Positions 18,375 to 29,895 of a DNA stretch of 64,000 nucleotides are shown one piece after another. The stretch covers positions 3,720,001 through 3,784,000 of the forward strand of contig NZ_CP089414.1 of assembly GCF_022394535.1 (NCBI RefSeq), read 5' to 3'. Every line of letters starts with the position of its first letter. The stretch's first letter is position 1. Source of the stretch: Dyella terrae. Its GTDB lineage: Bacteria > Pseudomonadota > Gammaproteobacteria > Xanthomonadales > Rhodanobacteraceae. The notes under the pieces were generated by a model that saw nothing but the letters and a program-made list of their open reading frames with translations, searched no databases and was not told the origin of the DNA. Made by a program: the position numbers and the translations under genes.

Positions 18375-21300
18375 ATGAACATCTCCGGCCCCTTCATCCG
18401 CCGCCCGATCGGCACCTCGCTGCTTGCCATGGGCGTGTTTGTGGTGGGTCTGATCTGCTACGCGCTGCTGGGCGTGGCGGCGCTGCCGAACATGCAGTTC
18501 CCGGTGATCTTCGTGCAGGCCAGCCAGGCCGGCGCGAGCGCAAGCACCATGGCCTCCACCGTGGCCGCGCCGCTGGAACGGCACCTGGGCCAGGTGCCGG
18601 GCATCGACACCATGCGTTCGTCCAGTTCACTGGGCAGCACGCAGGTGTTCCTGATGTTCGAGACGGGGCGGAATCTGGATTCCGCCGCGCGCGACGTGCA
18701 GGCCGCCATCAACGCGGCACAGTCCGACTTGCCGAGTGGCCTCAACGCGCCGCCGAGTTACCAGAAAGCCAATCCAAACGACGATCCGATCATCGCCTTC
18801 GCGTTGACCTCCGAAACGCAATCGGCGCGTGAGCTGTATGACATCGCCGATTCGCTGCTCGCGCAGCGCATCCGCCAGCTCGACGGCGTGTCGGAAGTGG
18901 ACATCCTTGGCGCAGCGACGCCGGCCGTTCGCGTTGATGTAAACCTGCGTCAGCTCAATGCGCTGGGCCTGTCGCCCGACCAGCTGCGCAACGCGCTCAC
19001 CGCTGCCAACGTCACCTCGCCTCAGGGTTTCCTGTCGGACGGTAAAACGACCATGGCGGTGACAGCGAATGACTCGCTGCACACGGCAGCGGATTTCGCG
19101 GACCTGGTTATCGCGTCGAACAACGGTGTTCCCGTGCGCCTGTCGGATGTCGCCAAGGTGTACGACGGCCTGCAGGACGCGTATCAGGCGGCGTGGTTCC
19201 AGGGTAAACCGGCGATTTTGATGTACGTCTATCGCCAGTCCAATGCCAACATCATCGGCACCGTGGATCGCGTGAAGGACGCCGTGCCGCTGTTGCGCAG
19301 CTACCTGCAGCCCGGCACCACGCTCACGCCGTACTTCGACGGCACGCCGACCATTCGCGCTTCGCTACATGAAGTGCAGGCGACGTTGCTGATCAGCCTG
19401 GTCATGGTGATGCTGACCATGGCGCTGTTTCTGCGCCGCCTTGCACCCACCTTGATCGCCACCGCCGCCGTGCCGTTGTCGCTGGCTGGCGCCGCGATGG
19501 TGATGTACATCCTCGGCTTCACCCTCAACAACCTGACCCTGCTGGCGCTGGTCATCGCCATCGGCTTCGTCGTGGACGATGCCATCGTGGTGATCGAGAA
19601 CATCGTCCGGCACATCGACCAAGGTATGACGCGCATGGAGGCGGCGCTGGCCGGCGCGAAGGAGATCGGCTTCACCATCGTGTCGATTACCGCCTCGCTG
19701 GTTGCCGTGTTCTTGCCACTCCTGTTCATGGGCGGCATCACCGGCCTGTTCTTCAAGGAATTCACCATCACGCTGGTGGCCGCGATCATCGTCTCGGCGT
19801 TCGTTTCGCTCACGCTCACCACCTCGCTGTGCGGCCAGTTCCTGAGTAGCCACGATCAGGACAAGCCCACCACGCGCGTCGGTATCGCCCTGGAGAAATT
19901 CCAGGCGGGCATGCTGGGTGTCTATTCGAAGTGCCTGAAGTTCTCGCTCAAGCATGCGCTCGTATTCTCGCTGACGCCGTTGGTGTTGATTGGCATCACC
20001 GTGCTCCTGTTCGGTCAGGTGAAAACGGGTCTGTTCCCGCCGCAGGACACCGGCCTGATTCGTGGCCGCGCGACCTCCGGTGCGACGGTGTCGTTCCAGG
20101 ATGCGGTCGAACGTCAGCAGCGCCTGATCAATATGTTGCTGAAGGATCACGACGTCGCCCGCGTGGGTTCGCGCCTGGGCACCAGCCGCCAGGGTGCATC
20201 AGGCACGTTCGACATCGAGCTGAAGACACATGCACAGGGCCGCACGGACGACACATTCGCCGTGCTCGCGCGACTGAGCGCCAAGGCAGCGCGCTATCCC
20301 GACCTCAACGTGCGTCTGCGTCCCATCCAGGATCTGCCGAGTTTCGGCGGTGGCGGCGGCACCAGTCAGGGCGCGCAGTATCAGGTGTCGCTGCAGGGCG
20401 ATGATCCCGAAGAGCTGACCCTGTGGCTGCCCAAGCTGGTTGCCGAACTGAAGAAGAACCCCAAGCTCAAGGACGTGGGCAGCGATGTCGACGACGCCGG
20501 CTTGCAGCAAAACATCGTGATCGACCGCGACAAGGCCGCGCGCCTCAACGTAGGCATCGGCACCATCGACGGCGCGCTGTACAACGCGTTCGGCCAGCGC
20601 CAGATCAGCACCATCTATTCCGACCTCAACCAGTACAAGGTGGTGGTCAACGCGTTGCCGAACCAGACGGCAACGCCCGCCGCCATCGACGCGATCTACG
20701 TAGCCAGCAACAGCGGCAAGATGGTGCCGCTCACCGCCTTCGCGCATCAGGAAGCGGGGCTGGCACCTACGCAGATCTCGCACGAAAACCAGTACACCGT
20801 GATGAGCATGAGCTTCAACCTCGCGCCGGGCGTGAGCATGGGCGAAGCGCTGCAGATCATCCAGGCGACCGGTTCGCAGATGCGTCTTCCGGGTGACATC
20901 CGTATCAACATCGGTGGTGATTTCCGCCGCTTCCAGCAATCACAGAGCGGCATGCTGTGGCTGCTGCTCGGCGCTATCGTAGTTGTCTACATCGTGCTCG
21001 GCATGCTGTACGAGAGCCTGATCCATCCGGTGACGATTCTTTCCACTTTGCCAGCGGCAGGCGTCGGTGCGCTGATGGCGCTGTGGATCACAGATACCGA
21101 ACTGTCGGTGATCGCGCAGATCGCGTTGGTATTGCTCATCGGCATCGTCAAGAAGAACGCGATCATGATGATCGACTTCGCGCTGGTGTCGCGTCGCGAG
21201 CACGGGCTCAGCGCCTCCGATGCCGCCTACGAGGCAAGCATGGTGCGCTTCCGCCCGATCATGATGACCACCATGGTGGCGATTCTCGCCGCCGTGCCCA

Positions 21301-21503
21301 TCGCCATCGGCCTGGGCGAAGGTTCGGATCTGCGTCGCCCACTGGGTATTGCGTTGATTGGCGGCCTGCTGATCTCCCAAAGCCTGACCCTGCTCAGCAC
21401 CCCGGCGCTCTACGTGATCTTCTCGTGCCTGGCGGATCGTTTCAGCGCATGGCGCGCCAGGTTCCGTCAGCCGCGGCGCCTGCCCGCGGGCGAGAACGTC
21501 TGA
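18375..21503 (+). CDS. mdtC: RND multidrug efflux permease (MdtC-like)
   Basis: This 1042-residue inner-membrane pump is paralogous to the protein at 14236. It starts MNISGPFIRRPIGTSLLAMG and keeps the proton-relay pair D401-D402 (IGFVVDDAIVVIENIVRHIDQ) and GIVKKNAIMMIDFAL in the second half. Its nearest named relatives would be MdtC-type pumps. About 270 bases of non-coding DNA with its own regulatory-looking repeats precede it, so it is probably transcribed separately from mdtAB. No outer-membrane TolC-like gene follows, so the complex must borrow one from elsewhere. Confidence 0.92.
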   Translation: MNISGPFIRRPIGTSLLAMGVFVVGLICYALLGVAALPNMQFPVIFVQASQAGASASTMASTVAAPLERHLGQVPGIDTMRSSSSLGSTQVFLMFETGRNLDSAARDVQAAINAAQSDLPSGLNAPPSYQKANPNDDPIIAFALTSETQSARELYDIADSLLAQRIRQLDGVSEVDILGAATPAVRVDVNLRQLNALGLSPDQLRNALTAANVTSPQGFLSDGKTTMAVTANDSLHTAADFADLVIASNNGVPVRLSDVAKVYDGLQDAYQAAWFQGKPAILMYVYRQSNANIIGTVDRVKDAVPLLRSYLQPGTTLTPYFDGTPTIRASLHEVQATLLISLVMVMLTMALFLRRLAPTLIATAAVPLSLAGAAMVMYILGFTLNNLTLLALVIAIGFVVDDAIVVIENIVRHIDQGMTRMEAALAGAKEIGFTIVSITASLVAVFLPLLFMGGITGLFFKEFTITLVAAIIVSAFVSLTLTTSLCGQFLSSHDQDKPTTRVGIALEKFQAGMLGVYSKCLKFSLKHALVFSLTPLVLIGITVLLFGQVKTGLFPPQDTGLIRGRATSGATVSFQDAVERQQRLINMLLKDHDVARVGSRLGTSRQGASGTFDIELKTHAQGRTDDTFAVLARLSAKAARYPDLNVRLRPIQDLPSFGGGGGTSQGAQYQVSLQGDDPEELTLWLPKLVAELKKNPKLKDVGSDVDDAGLQQNIVIDRDKAARLNVGIGTIDGALYNAFGQRQISTIYSDLNQYKVVVNALPNQTATPAAIDAIYVASNSGKMVPLTAFAHQEAGLAPTQISHENQYTVMSMSFNLAPGVSMGEALQIIQATGSQMRLPGDIRINIGGDFRRFQQSQSGMLWLLLGAIVVVYIVLGMLYESLIHPVTILSTLPAAGVGALMALWITDTELSVIAQIALVLLIGIVKKNAIMMIDFALVSRREHGLSASDAAYEASMVRFRPIMMTTMVAILAAVPIAIGLGEGSDLRRPLGIALIGGLLISQSLTLLSTPALYVIFSCLADRFSAWRARFRQPRRLPAGENV

Positions 21504-21517
21504 GCGACTGCTATCCC

Positions 21518-21545
21518 TTTCAGGAGCGCAGCTGCGCTCCTGAAA
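21518..21545. terminator. Perfect palindromic hairpin after mdtC
   Basis: TTTCAGGAGCGCAG and its exact complement form a 28-base perfect palindrome 15 bases after the mdtC stop. It is followed by an A-tract, so the U-run would be on the minus-strand transcript; it may still terminate or stabilise the mdtC message. Confidence 0.6.
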
Positions 21546-21744
21546 AAAGCCTGCCGAACCATACCCTTGCGCATTGTTCCGGTCCGCGCTTTCGTGCTTC
21601 GCCCGAAATCGCGACAATAAGGGGCTTTCGTCCGCCCGTTTCGCCCCCATGTCGGTCGGCTCCGGACGTTTGGTGCGTCCGTGCGTGGCCCTGTCTGCGC
21701 GTCGCACCTTCCCCTTGGTAATGCCGCAGCCAGCGAGGTCATAG

Positions 21745-23979
<2,235 letters not shown>

Positions 23980-24001
23980 TCGCCTGTTTATCGGTGTATC
24001 A

Positions 24002-24029
24002 AAAGAAGGCCGCGAAAGCGGCCTTCTTT
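24002..24029. terminator. Bidirectional terminator between icd and the TPR/heme gene
   Basis: A perfect 12-bp stem (AAAGAAGGCCGC / GCGGCCTTCTTT) with a GAAA tetraloop. A- and T-rich outer ends allow termination from both convergent genes. Confidence 0.9.
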
Positions 24030-24073
24030 CATTCTGGTGCCTACCGTTTCGTCAGGCAGGCGGCCTGAATTGC

Positions 24074-25048
24074 TCAGTGTTGATGACAGGCCATGCACGA
24101 GTAGCTGCTTGACAGCATCATCGGCGTGGCGGGCTTCTGACCTGGCGCGAGTGCCGCGTTGAATGCCGCGACATTGGCCTGCGCATCGTGAATGCGCTGC
24201 TCCAGCACGTCGCGGTACGGCCAGCTCGCATAGTCCGGCGAGCGCTTGGCCAGGGCGTACACCTTTTGCGCGGTCTGCCAGTCGCCGGATTTGGTGAGCA
24301 TGTCGCCCATGTTGAGCAGAAAACCTTCTTCGTTGTGTGGGGCAACTGACGAGTTGAGGCAGGCACGTGCATCGCGTGAGCCGGTGCTCGCTTTGAACAT
24401 GACGTTGGAGAGTTGATCCAGGTTGGCGCCGTGACGGTCGAGCGTGGTGTGTGCGCACACCTCCAGGTTCTGCCACTGCTGGTCCAGCGCGCGCTTGAAG
24501 CCGTCGCTGTCAGCCGGTTGGTTGCTTGCCACATAACCCGCGGTGAAGAGATTGAAGGCCGGCCAGTCTTTGACGGCTTGCTGCATGATCACCGCACCCT
24601 GGTCGCGCAGTGCGGTATCGCGGTCGATCTGTGCCTCGGCCAGCATCGCGCTGGCCAGAAACCCTCGAAAGCGGGCGTCTTCCGGCGCCAAGTCCACAGC
24701 CTTTTGGAAATACTTGCGCGCCAGCACGGCATCATCGGTGATGCTGGCGGGCGTTCGATCGAGCCGGCTGCGCTCTGACAGCCGCCACATGTGCAGCCAG
24801 CCCACGTGGGCGGCGGTGACCGCATCGTTGGGGTTGCGCAGGTAAGCGGCGGTGCTTGCTTCCAGGCTGGCCTGGATCTTCGCGTAGTCGCCGCTCTGGA
24901 AGGTCTCCCAGAACAGTCCATCGGCCTGTAGCGCCGCGGGCTGGCGTGCCGGCGAGGCATCGGCATGCGCATGGCTGGCAAGCAGCCCCCCGGCAGCGGC
25001 CACGAAGAGGGTGGCGACAATCAAGGCGTTTCGCGCGGTAGTCTTCAT
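24074..25048 (-). CDS. Exported TPR-like protein ending in a heme-c motif
   Basis: The 324-residue product has a signal peptide (MKTTARNALIVATLFVAAAGGLLASHAHA) and then a helical body with TPR-like pairs (AAYLRNPNDAVTAAHVGWLHMWRL; ARKYFQKAVDLAPEDARFRGFLASAML; GDMLTKSGDWQTAQKVYALAK). It ends SSYSCMACHQH, a canonical CxxCH heme-c attachment site three residues from the stop. It is therefore probably a periplasmic mono-heme protein in which heme is held at the extreme C-terminus. No named family is recognised. It converges with icd and diverges from the TraB/GumN pseudogene. Confidence 0.8.
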   Translation of the reverse strand: MKTTARNALIVATLFVAAAGGLLASHAHADASPARQPAALQADGLFWETFQSGDYAKIQASLEASTAAYLRNPNDAVTAAHVGWLHMWRLSERSRLDRTPASITDDAVLARKYFQKAVDLAPEDARFRGFLASAMLAEAQIDRDTALRDQGAVIMQQAVKDWPAFNLFTAGYVASNQPADSDGFKRALDQQWQNLEVCAHTTLDRHGANLDQLSNVMFKASTGSRDARACLNSSVAPHNEEGFLLNMGDMLTKSGDWQTAQKVYALAKRSPDYASWPYRDVLEQRIHDAQANVAAFNAALAPGQKPATPMMLSSSYSCMACHQH

Positions 25049-25134
25049 CGTCGGTCATCCATGGCTGGGTCGGTAGGCCATAGACTGAACGTGACGCAAC
25101 CCCGGCTGCAGGGTCGGTTATCAACTTTTGGCTC

Positions 25135-25146
25135 TGACAGCTGTCA
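25135..25146. promoter_or_regulatory. TGACAGCTGTCA palindrome
   Basis: A perfect 12-bp palindrome lies in the divergent region between the TPR/heme gene (start 25048) and the TraB/GumN gene (start 25273). Its half-site TGACAG is shared with the 14-bp palindrome at 62546-62559. Confidence 0.4.
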
Positions 25147-25272
25147 CTTTCTGAGGCAGGGCGCCCCAGGCAGGTTAAGGGGCGCATGAATGCCGATCTG
25201 GCCACCCCAGGTTGATGTTATGACCCTGTCGGATAATTCATTTCTCGAACATTCCCGTTACTGGAGCTACGC

Positions 25273-26323
25273 ATGCGTCCACCGCTGTTAGCCGCTGCAC
25301 TTGTTCTCGCGGCAAGCGCACCTGTTTTCGCTCAGACGTCTGGTGCACCCGCACCGGCGTCGACGTCCGCAGCCGTCAACCTGGATGCGGTCACCGTCAG
25401 TGGCGTGCAACCCGGGCCAGGACTGTGGAGGGTGAGCAAGGGCGACCACGTGATGTGGGTGCTCGGTACGCTTTCGCCGCTGCCAGACAAGATCCAGTGG
25501 AAGACCGACGAAATCGAGCAGACCATTGCCGGTTCGCAGGAGGTGCTGGGCCCGCCCTCGATCCAGCTCAAGCCCAAGACCAATTTCTTTGGCAAGCTGT
25601 TCCTGCTGCCCTCGCTGGTGGGCGCGCGCAAGAATCCCGACGGCCAGACGCTGCAGCAGATGGTGCCAACTGCCGATTACGCGCGCTGGCTGGTGTTGAA
25701 GAAGCAATACATCGGCAACGACAACGGTATCGAGAGCTGGCGGCCGATCTTCGCCGCGGTGGAGCTGTACGACAAGGCGATCAAGCGCTACGGCCTGACC
25801 TCGTCCGGTGGCGTGAAGGACACCGTGCGTAATCTCAGCCAAGAAGCACAACATCAACTTCAACACCGTGCGTTACACCATGCTGGTGGAAGAGCCGCGC
25901 AGTGCGGTGAAGACCTTCAAGTCCTCGCCGATGGACGATCGCGAGTGCTTTGGCCGCACGCTCGACACCGTGGAGCGCGATATGGGGCACATCACCGAGC
26001 GCGCAAATGCCTGGGCGACCGGCGACATCGATTTGCTGCGCAGCCTGCCGATGAACGACCAGCGCGAAGCCTGCCTGTCGGCGGTGACCGAAGCCGGTTT
26101 TGCCAAGCAGTTGGGTTTCAGCGACGTGCGACAGAAGGCGGAGGCGATGTGGGTTGCCGAGGCGGATAAGGCGCTCAATACCAACACACAGACCTTCGCT
26201 ATGTTGCCGATGGAAGACGTGCTGTCGCCGAAGGGGTTGATCGCTCGCCTGAAGGCGCAGGGCTATCAAGTGGAGGCGCCGGATGGCAGCGACGCCGAGG
26301 GTCAGGCCACAACGCAACCGTAA
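25273..26323 (+). pseudogene. TraB/GumN-family protein, frameshifted
   Basis: The first frame encodes a signal peptide (MRPPLLAAALVLAASAPVFAQ) and the TraB/GumN start (LWRVSKGDHVMWVLGTLSPLPDKIQW). It stays family-like to KDTVRNLS at about 25838, then turns into Gln/His/Arg-rich nonsense. The family sequence resumes in another frame as KKHNINFNTVRYTMLVEEPRSAVKTF and runs to 26323. Removing one C of the CC at 25839-25840 joins the two into a single protein of about 350 residues. This is either a real +1 frameshift or an assembly error. Both halves look otherwise intact, which suggests a recent event or an error. The function of the family (related to haem-degradation-like TIKI/TraB folds) is uncertain. 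Confidence 0.85.
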
Positions 26324-26326
26324 AGC

Positions 26327-26349
26327 TGCGCCCCGTTTGTTGGGGCGCA
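26327..26349 (+). terminator. Hairpin after the TraB/GumN gene
   Basis: An 8-bp stem TGCGCCCC / GGGGCGCA with a GTTTGTT loop directly follows the stop codon at 26323. There is no strong T-tract, so termination is likely but weak. Confidence 0.55.
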
Positions 26350-26361
26350 CCTTAGGGGTGA

Positions 26362-27306
26362 TTACGCGCTTGCCTGGTCCAGCGCTGCAATCTCTTCCTT
26401 GTTCAATTGCAACTCCACACCCTTCAGCAGCTCCTTGAGCTGCGGAACGCTTGTGGCGCTCGCGATCGGCGCCGTAACGCTGGGACGTGCGATTAGCCAT
26501 GCCAGCGCAACCTGCGCGGGCGTGGCGCCGTGGGCCGCAGCTACCTTATCCAGTGCAGCAAGCACGCCAAGTCCATGCGGGTTGAGGTACTTCTGCACCG
26601 CGCCGCCGCGCGCTGCGCTCTTGGCAAAGTCGGCTTCGCTGCGGTACTTGCCGCTGAGGAAGCCACTGGCGAGCGCGTAGTAGTTGATCACGCTCACGTT
26701 CTCCGCGACGACCAGCGGTTCCAGTTCCTTTTCGTAACCCTTGCGGCTGACCAGGTTGTATTCCGGCTGTAGCGTCTCGTAGCGAGGCAGGTGGTATTCG
26801 GCGGAAATCTTCAGTGCTTCGGCAAAGCGGTCGGCGACGTAGTTCGAGGCGCCGATCACGCGCACCTTGCCTTGCTCGATCAGCTTGCCAAACGCACCGA
26901 GTGTTTCGTGCAAGGGCACCGTCGCATCGTCTTCATGAGATTGGTAAAGATCGATGTAGTCGGTTTGCAGGCGCTTGAGCGAGCCTTCCACCGCCTGGTT
27001 GATATTCATCGGTGACAAGCCGGGATGCTCGGCCCACTTCGCCACCTTGGTAGCGATCACCACCTTGTCGCGTTTGCCGCTGCGCTTGAGCCACTTGCCG
27101 ATAATCGTCTCCGATTCGCCACCGCGGTTGCCCGGCACCCAAGCCGAATAAACGTCCGCGGTGTCGATCAGGTTGAAGCCCGCGTCGACGAAGGCGTCGA
27201 GCAGTTCGAACGAGCGTTGCTCATCTGCACTCCAGCCAAAGACGTTGCCGCCAAAGGCGAGTGGCGCGACAGAAAGCGAGGATCGACCCAGGGGGCGCAG
27301 TTGCAT
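26362..27306 (-). CDS. Aldo/keto reductase
   Basis: The 314-residue cytoplasmic NADPH-dependent oxidoreductase shows the AKR pattern: GFNLIDTADVYSAW (catalytic Asp/Tyr), KVVIATKVAKW (catalytic Lys), LQTDYIDLYQSHEDD, GASNY and the C-terminal cofactor segment ARPSVTAPIASATSVPQLKE. The Met at 27306 was chosen because GGAG lies seven bases upstream (CGGAGCACATCCATG); the Met five codons earlier has no ribosome site. It diverges from the GH3 beta-glucosidase gene across 121 bases. The substrate is unknown; the group reduces sugar aldehydes and xenobiotic carbonyls. Confidence 0.93.
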   Translation of the reverse strand: MQLRPLGRSSLSVAPLAFGGNVFGWSADEQRSFELLDAFVDAGFNLIDTADVYSAWVPGNRGGESETIIGKWLKRSGKRDKVVIATKVAKWAEHPGLSPMNINQAVEGSLKRLQTDYIDLYQSHEDDATVPLHETLGAFGKLIEQGKVRVIGASNYVADRFAEALKISAEYHLPRYETLQPEYNLVSRKGYEKELEPLVVAENVSVINYYALASGFLSGKYRSEADFAKSAARGGAVQKYLNPHGLGVLAALDKVAAAHGATPAQVALAWLIARPSVTAPIASATSVPQLKELLKGVELQLNKEEIAALDQASA

Positions 27307-27348
27307 GGATGTGCTCCGCATTCAATGTAGGGAATAGGGGGTTGGTGC

Positions 27349-27372
27349 ATACTCGGGGACCTGAGCGAGTAT
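27349..27372. promoter_or_regulatory. ATACTCG-N10-CGAGTAT inverted repeat
   Basis: A perfect 7-bp inverted repeat with a 10-bp spacer (centres about 17 bp apart) in the divergent promoter region between the aldo/keto reductase and the GH3 gene. It is a candidate operator controlling one or both. Confidence 0.4.
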
Positions 27373-27427
27373 ACGCGCCGCCCATGTGAGGCCCGTGCGT
27401 AGCCGCGCCGACACTGGAGGAAGGCGA

Positions 27428-29644
27428 ATGAAGAGCAAGGCAGCAACACTGCGGCGTGCGGTTTTGACGGGCGCCATTGTGATGGGTTTGTGCACGAGCG
27501 CCGGTATGGCTACGGCGCAGACGCTGACCCGCCCATGGAATGACACCACGCTGTCGCCCGATGCGCGCGCGAAGCTGCTGCTCGCACAACTCACGCAGGA
27601 CGAGAAGTTCCAGCTTCTCCACAGTTATTACGCTGGGCCGGATCGTCCGGCTGACAAACCGTTTCCTAAAGGGGCGATCGCTTCGGCCGGTTACATCGCG
27701 CCAATTGATCGGCTCGGTATTCCCGCGCTGGAAGAAAGCGACGCAGGTCTTGGCGTAGCCAGTTCCAGCCGCATGCGCCCCGGCGACCACGCCACACCGC
27801 TGCCTGCCGGGCCAGTGACGGCAGCAAGCTGGGATCCGAAGGTTGCCTATCGTGGTGGCGCCATGATCGGCAGCGAAGCGCACAGCAAGGGTTTCAACGT
27901 GCTGCTTGCCGGCGGCATCAACCTCACGCGCGAGCCGCGCAATGGGCGCAACTTCGAGTATGCGGGCGAAGATCCCCTGCTTGCCGGCACCCTCGTCGGC
28001 GAAGCCATCAAGGGTATCCAGGACCAGCACGTCATCTCCACCATCAAGCATTTCGCGTTGAATAATCAGGAGACGGGTCGCAACACCATCAACGTGCAGA
28101 TCGGCGAGCAGGCGATGCGGGAGTCGGATCTGCTTGCATTCGAGCTGGCCATTGAACATGGCAAGCCCGGTTCGGTGATGTGCTCGTACAACAAGGTCAA
28201 CGGCGACTGGGCCTGCGAGAACGACTACCTGATGAATCAGGTGCTCAAGCGCGACTGGAAGTATCCCGGTTTTGTGATGTCCGACTGGGGCGGTGCGCAC
28301 AGCGCGGCGAAAGCAGTGAACGCCGGCCTCGACCAAGAGTCAGCCGGTGAAGTGTTCGACAAGGAACTGTACTTCGACGCGCCGCTGCGCGCGGCGCTGG
28401 CCAAGGGCGAGGTGAAGCAGTCGCGCATCGACGACATGGTAGAGCGCATTCTGCGCAGCATGTTCGCGGTGGGCGTGTTCCAGTATCCCGCCGGCAAGGC
28501 GCCCATCGATTCGCAGGTCAACCTGAAAGTAGCGCGCGAAACGCTGGAGTCGGGCGCCGTGCTGTTGCGTAACGAACACGACACCTTGCCGCTGGATCTC
28601 AACAAGCTGCAGTCCATTGCCGTGATCGGCGCGCATGCCGACAAGGGTGTGCTCGCTGGCGGTGGTTCCTCGGTAGTCACTGCGATGGGCGGCAACGCTG
28701 TGCCTGGCATCGCGCCCACGACGTGGCCGGGGCCGGTGATGTATCACCCGTATGCGCCGCTCAAGGCGCTGCGTGATGCGGCGCCCAAGGCTAACGTGCA
28801 GTTCGCCGAAGGCAACGACGTAGCGGCTGCCGCTGCGCTGGCCGCGAAGTCGCAGGTTGCCGTGGTGTTTGTGCAGAAGTGGCAGACCGAATCGCTCGAT
28901 TCACCGGATATGTCGCTGCCCGACAACCAGGATGCACTGGTCGAAGCCGTGGCCAAGGCCAATCCGCGCACCATCGTGGTGTTGGAGAACGGGAACCCCG
29001 TGGCCATGCCGTGGCTCGATCAGGTCGGCGCGGTGCTGGAGACGTGGTATCCGGGCGGCGACGGCGGCAAAGCCATCGCGAACCTGCTTTCCGGCAAGGT
29101 GAATCCCTCGGGCCGCCTGCCGGTGAGTTGGCCGGCGGATCTCTCCCAGCTGCCGCGCAAGGATCTTCCCGCAGCGGCCGGTGGCACGCCGCCCGATGCA
29201 GTGGACTACACCATCGAAGGTGCCAACGTGGGTTATCGGTGGTATCAGTCCAAGGCCATCAAGCCGCTGTTCCCGTTTGGCTACGGCCTGTCGTACACGC
29301 AGTTCACCCACGGCCCGCTAAAGGTCGACGCGAACGGCTACCAGTTGAAAGCCACGGTCGATGTCGCCAACACAGGCACGCACGCCGGTGCCGAGGTGGC
29401 GCAGGTCTACGTGCGCGTACCCGGTGCCAAGGCAGCCCGGCTTGCTGGCTATTCAAAGGTGTTCCTCAAGCCCGGTGAACACCGCACGTTGACCATTCCG
29501 CTGGAGCCGCGCCTGTTGGCCGACTTCGATGTTGCGAAGCATGGTTGGGTGGTACGAGGTGGTGACTACAGCGTTGCCGAAGGTTCTTCCTCGGACGCCG
29601 TCGGCACCGCCGTCAATGTGCAGCTCACCACCGGAAAGCTCTAA
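27428..29644 (+). CDS. GH3 beta-glucosidase, secreted
   Basis: The 738-residue enzyme carries a signal peptide (MKSKAATLRRAVLTGAIVMGLCTSAGMATAQ), the GH3 N-terminal barrel with the catalytic nucleophile D286 in GFVMSDWGG, the HFALNNQETGRNTINV loop, the GH3 C-terminal domain (IAVIGAHADKGVLAGGGSS) and a fibronectin III-like tail (VANTGTHAGAEVAQVYVRVP). It should hydrolyse terminal beta-glucosides in the periplasm or outside. The ATG at 27428 has a GGAGGAAGG site. It may be a substrate of the type II system at 35 kb, but that is inference. Confidence 0.95.
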   Translation: MKSKAATLRRAVLTGAIVMGLCTSAGMATAQTLTRPWNDTTLSPDARAKLLLAQLTQDEKFQLLHSYYAGPDRPADKPFPKGAIASAGYIAPIDRLGIPALEESDAGLGVASSSRMRPGDHATPLPAGPVTAASWDPKVAYRGGAMIGSEAHSKGFNVLLAGGINLTREPRNGRNFEYAGEDPLLAGTLVGEAIKGIQDQHVISTIKHFALNNQETGRNTINVQIGEQAMRESDLLAFELAIEHGKPGSVMCSYNKVNGDWACENDYLMNQVLKRDWKYPGFVMSDWGGAHSAAKAVNAGLDQESAGEVFDKELYFDAPLRAALAKGEVKQSRIDDMVERILRSMFAVGVFQYPAGKAPIDSQVNLKVARETLESGAVLLRNEHDTLPLDLNKLQSIAVIGAHADKGVLAGGGSSVVTAMGGNAVPGIAPTTWPGPVMYHPYAPLKALRDAAPKANVQFAEGNDVAAAAALAAKSQVAVVFVQKWQTESLDSPDMSLPDNQDALVEAVAKANPRTIVVLENGNPVAMPWLDQVGAVLETWYPGGDGGKAIANLLSGKVNPSGRLPVSWPADLSQLPRKDLPAAAGGTPPDAVDYTIEGANVGYRWYQSKAIKPLFPFGYGLSYTQFTHGPLKVDANGYQLKATVDVANTGTHAGAEVAQVYVRVPGAKAARLAGYSKVFLKPGEHRTLTIPLEPRLLADFDVAKHGWVVRGGDYSVAEGSSSDAVGTAVNVQLTTGKL

Positions 29645-29648
29645 CGCA

Positions 29649-29675
29649 AGGCGCCGGCTGTTGAGGCCGGCGCCT
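29649..29675 (+). terminator. Terminator after the GH3 gene
   Basis: A perfect 10-bp stem AGGCGCCGGC / GCCGGCGCCT with a seven-base loop, five bases after the stop. It lies between two convergent genes. The T-tract is weak. Confidence 0.65.
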
Positions 29676-29679
29676 CCTG

Positions 29680-29871
29680 TCAGCCGCAACCGTCGTGGGC
29701 GAGCTTGGGCGGTGCCAGACCCTTGCGAGCCGTGGCCGTCACATTGGGCGTGCGTTCGCGCTTGCCAGTGGGGCGTGGCTTGGGTGTCGGCGTATCTGCC
29801 AGCCGACGGGCCAGTTCCGGGTCCGTAATGTGGCCATGCAAGAACAGCAGGTTCGTAAAGAGCGAGCTCAT
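29680..29871 (-). CDS. Small basic protein of unknown function (63 aa)
   Basis: The ATG at 29871 is preceded by a strong GGGAGG site five bases away, which decides this start over an earlier Met. The product (MSSLFTNLLFLHGHITDPELARRLAD...) has a short hydrophobic start, a predicted helix and a Pro/Arg/Lys-rich tail ending HDGCG. No family is recognised. It diverges from the LysR gene at 29977, suggesting common control. Confidence 0.6.
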   Translation of the reverse strand: MSSLFTNLLFLHGHITDPELARRLADTPTPKPRPTGKRERTPNVTATARKGLAPPKLAHDGCG

Positions 29872-29895
29872 GACATCCTCCCGTCGTGCCATTGT

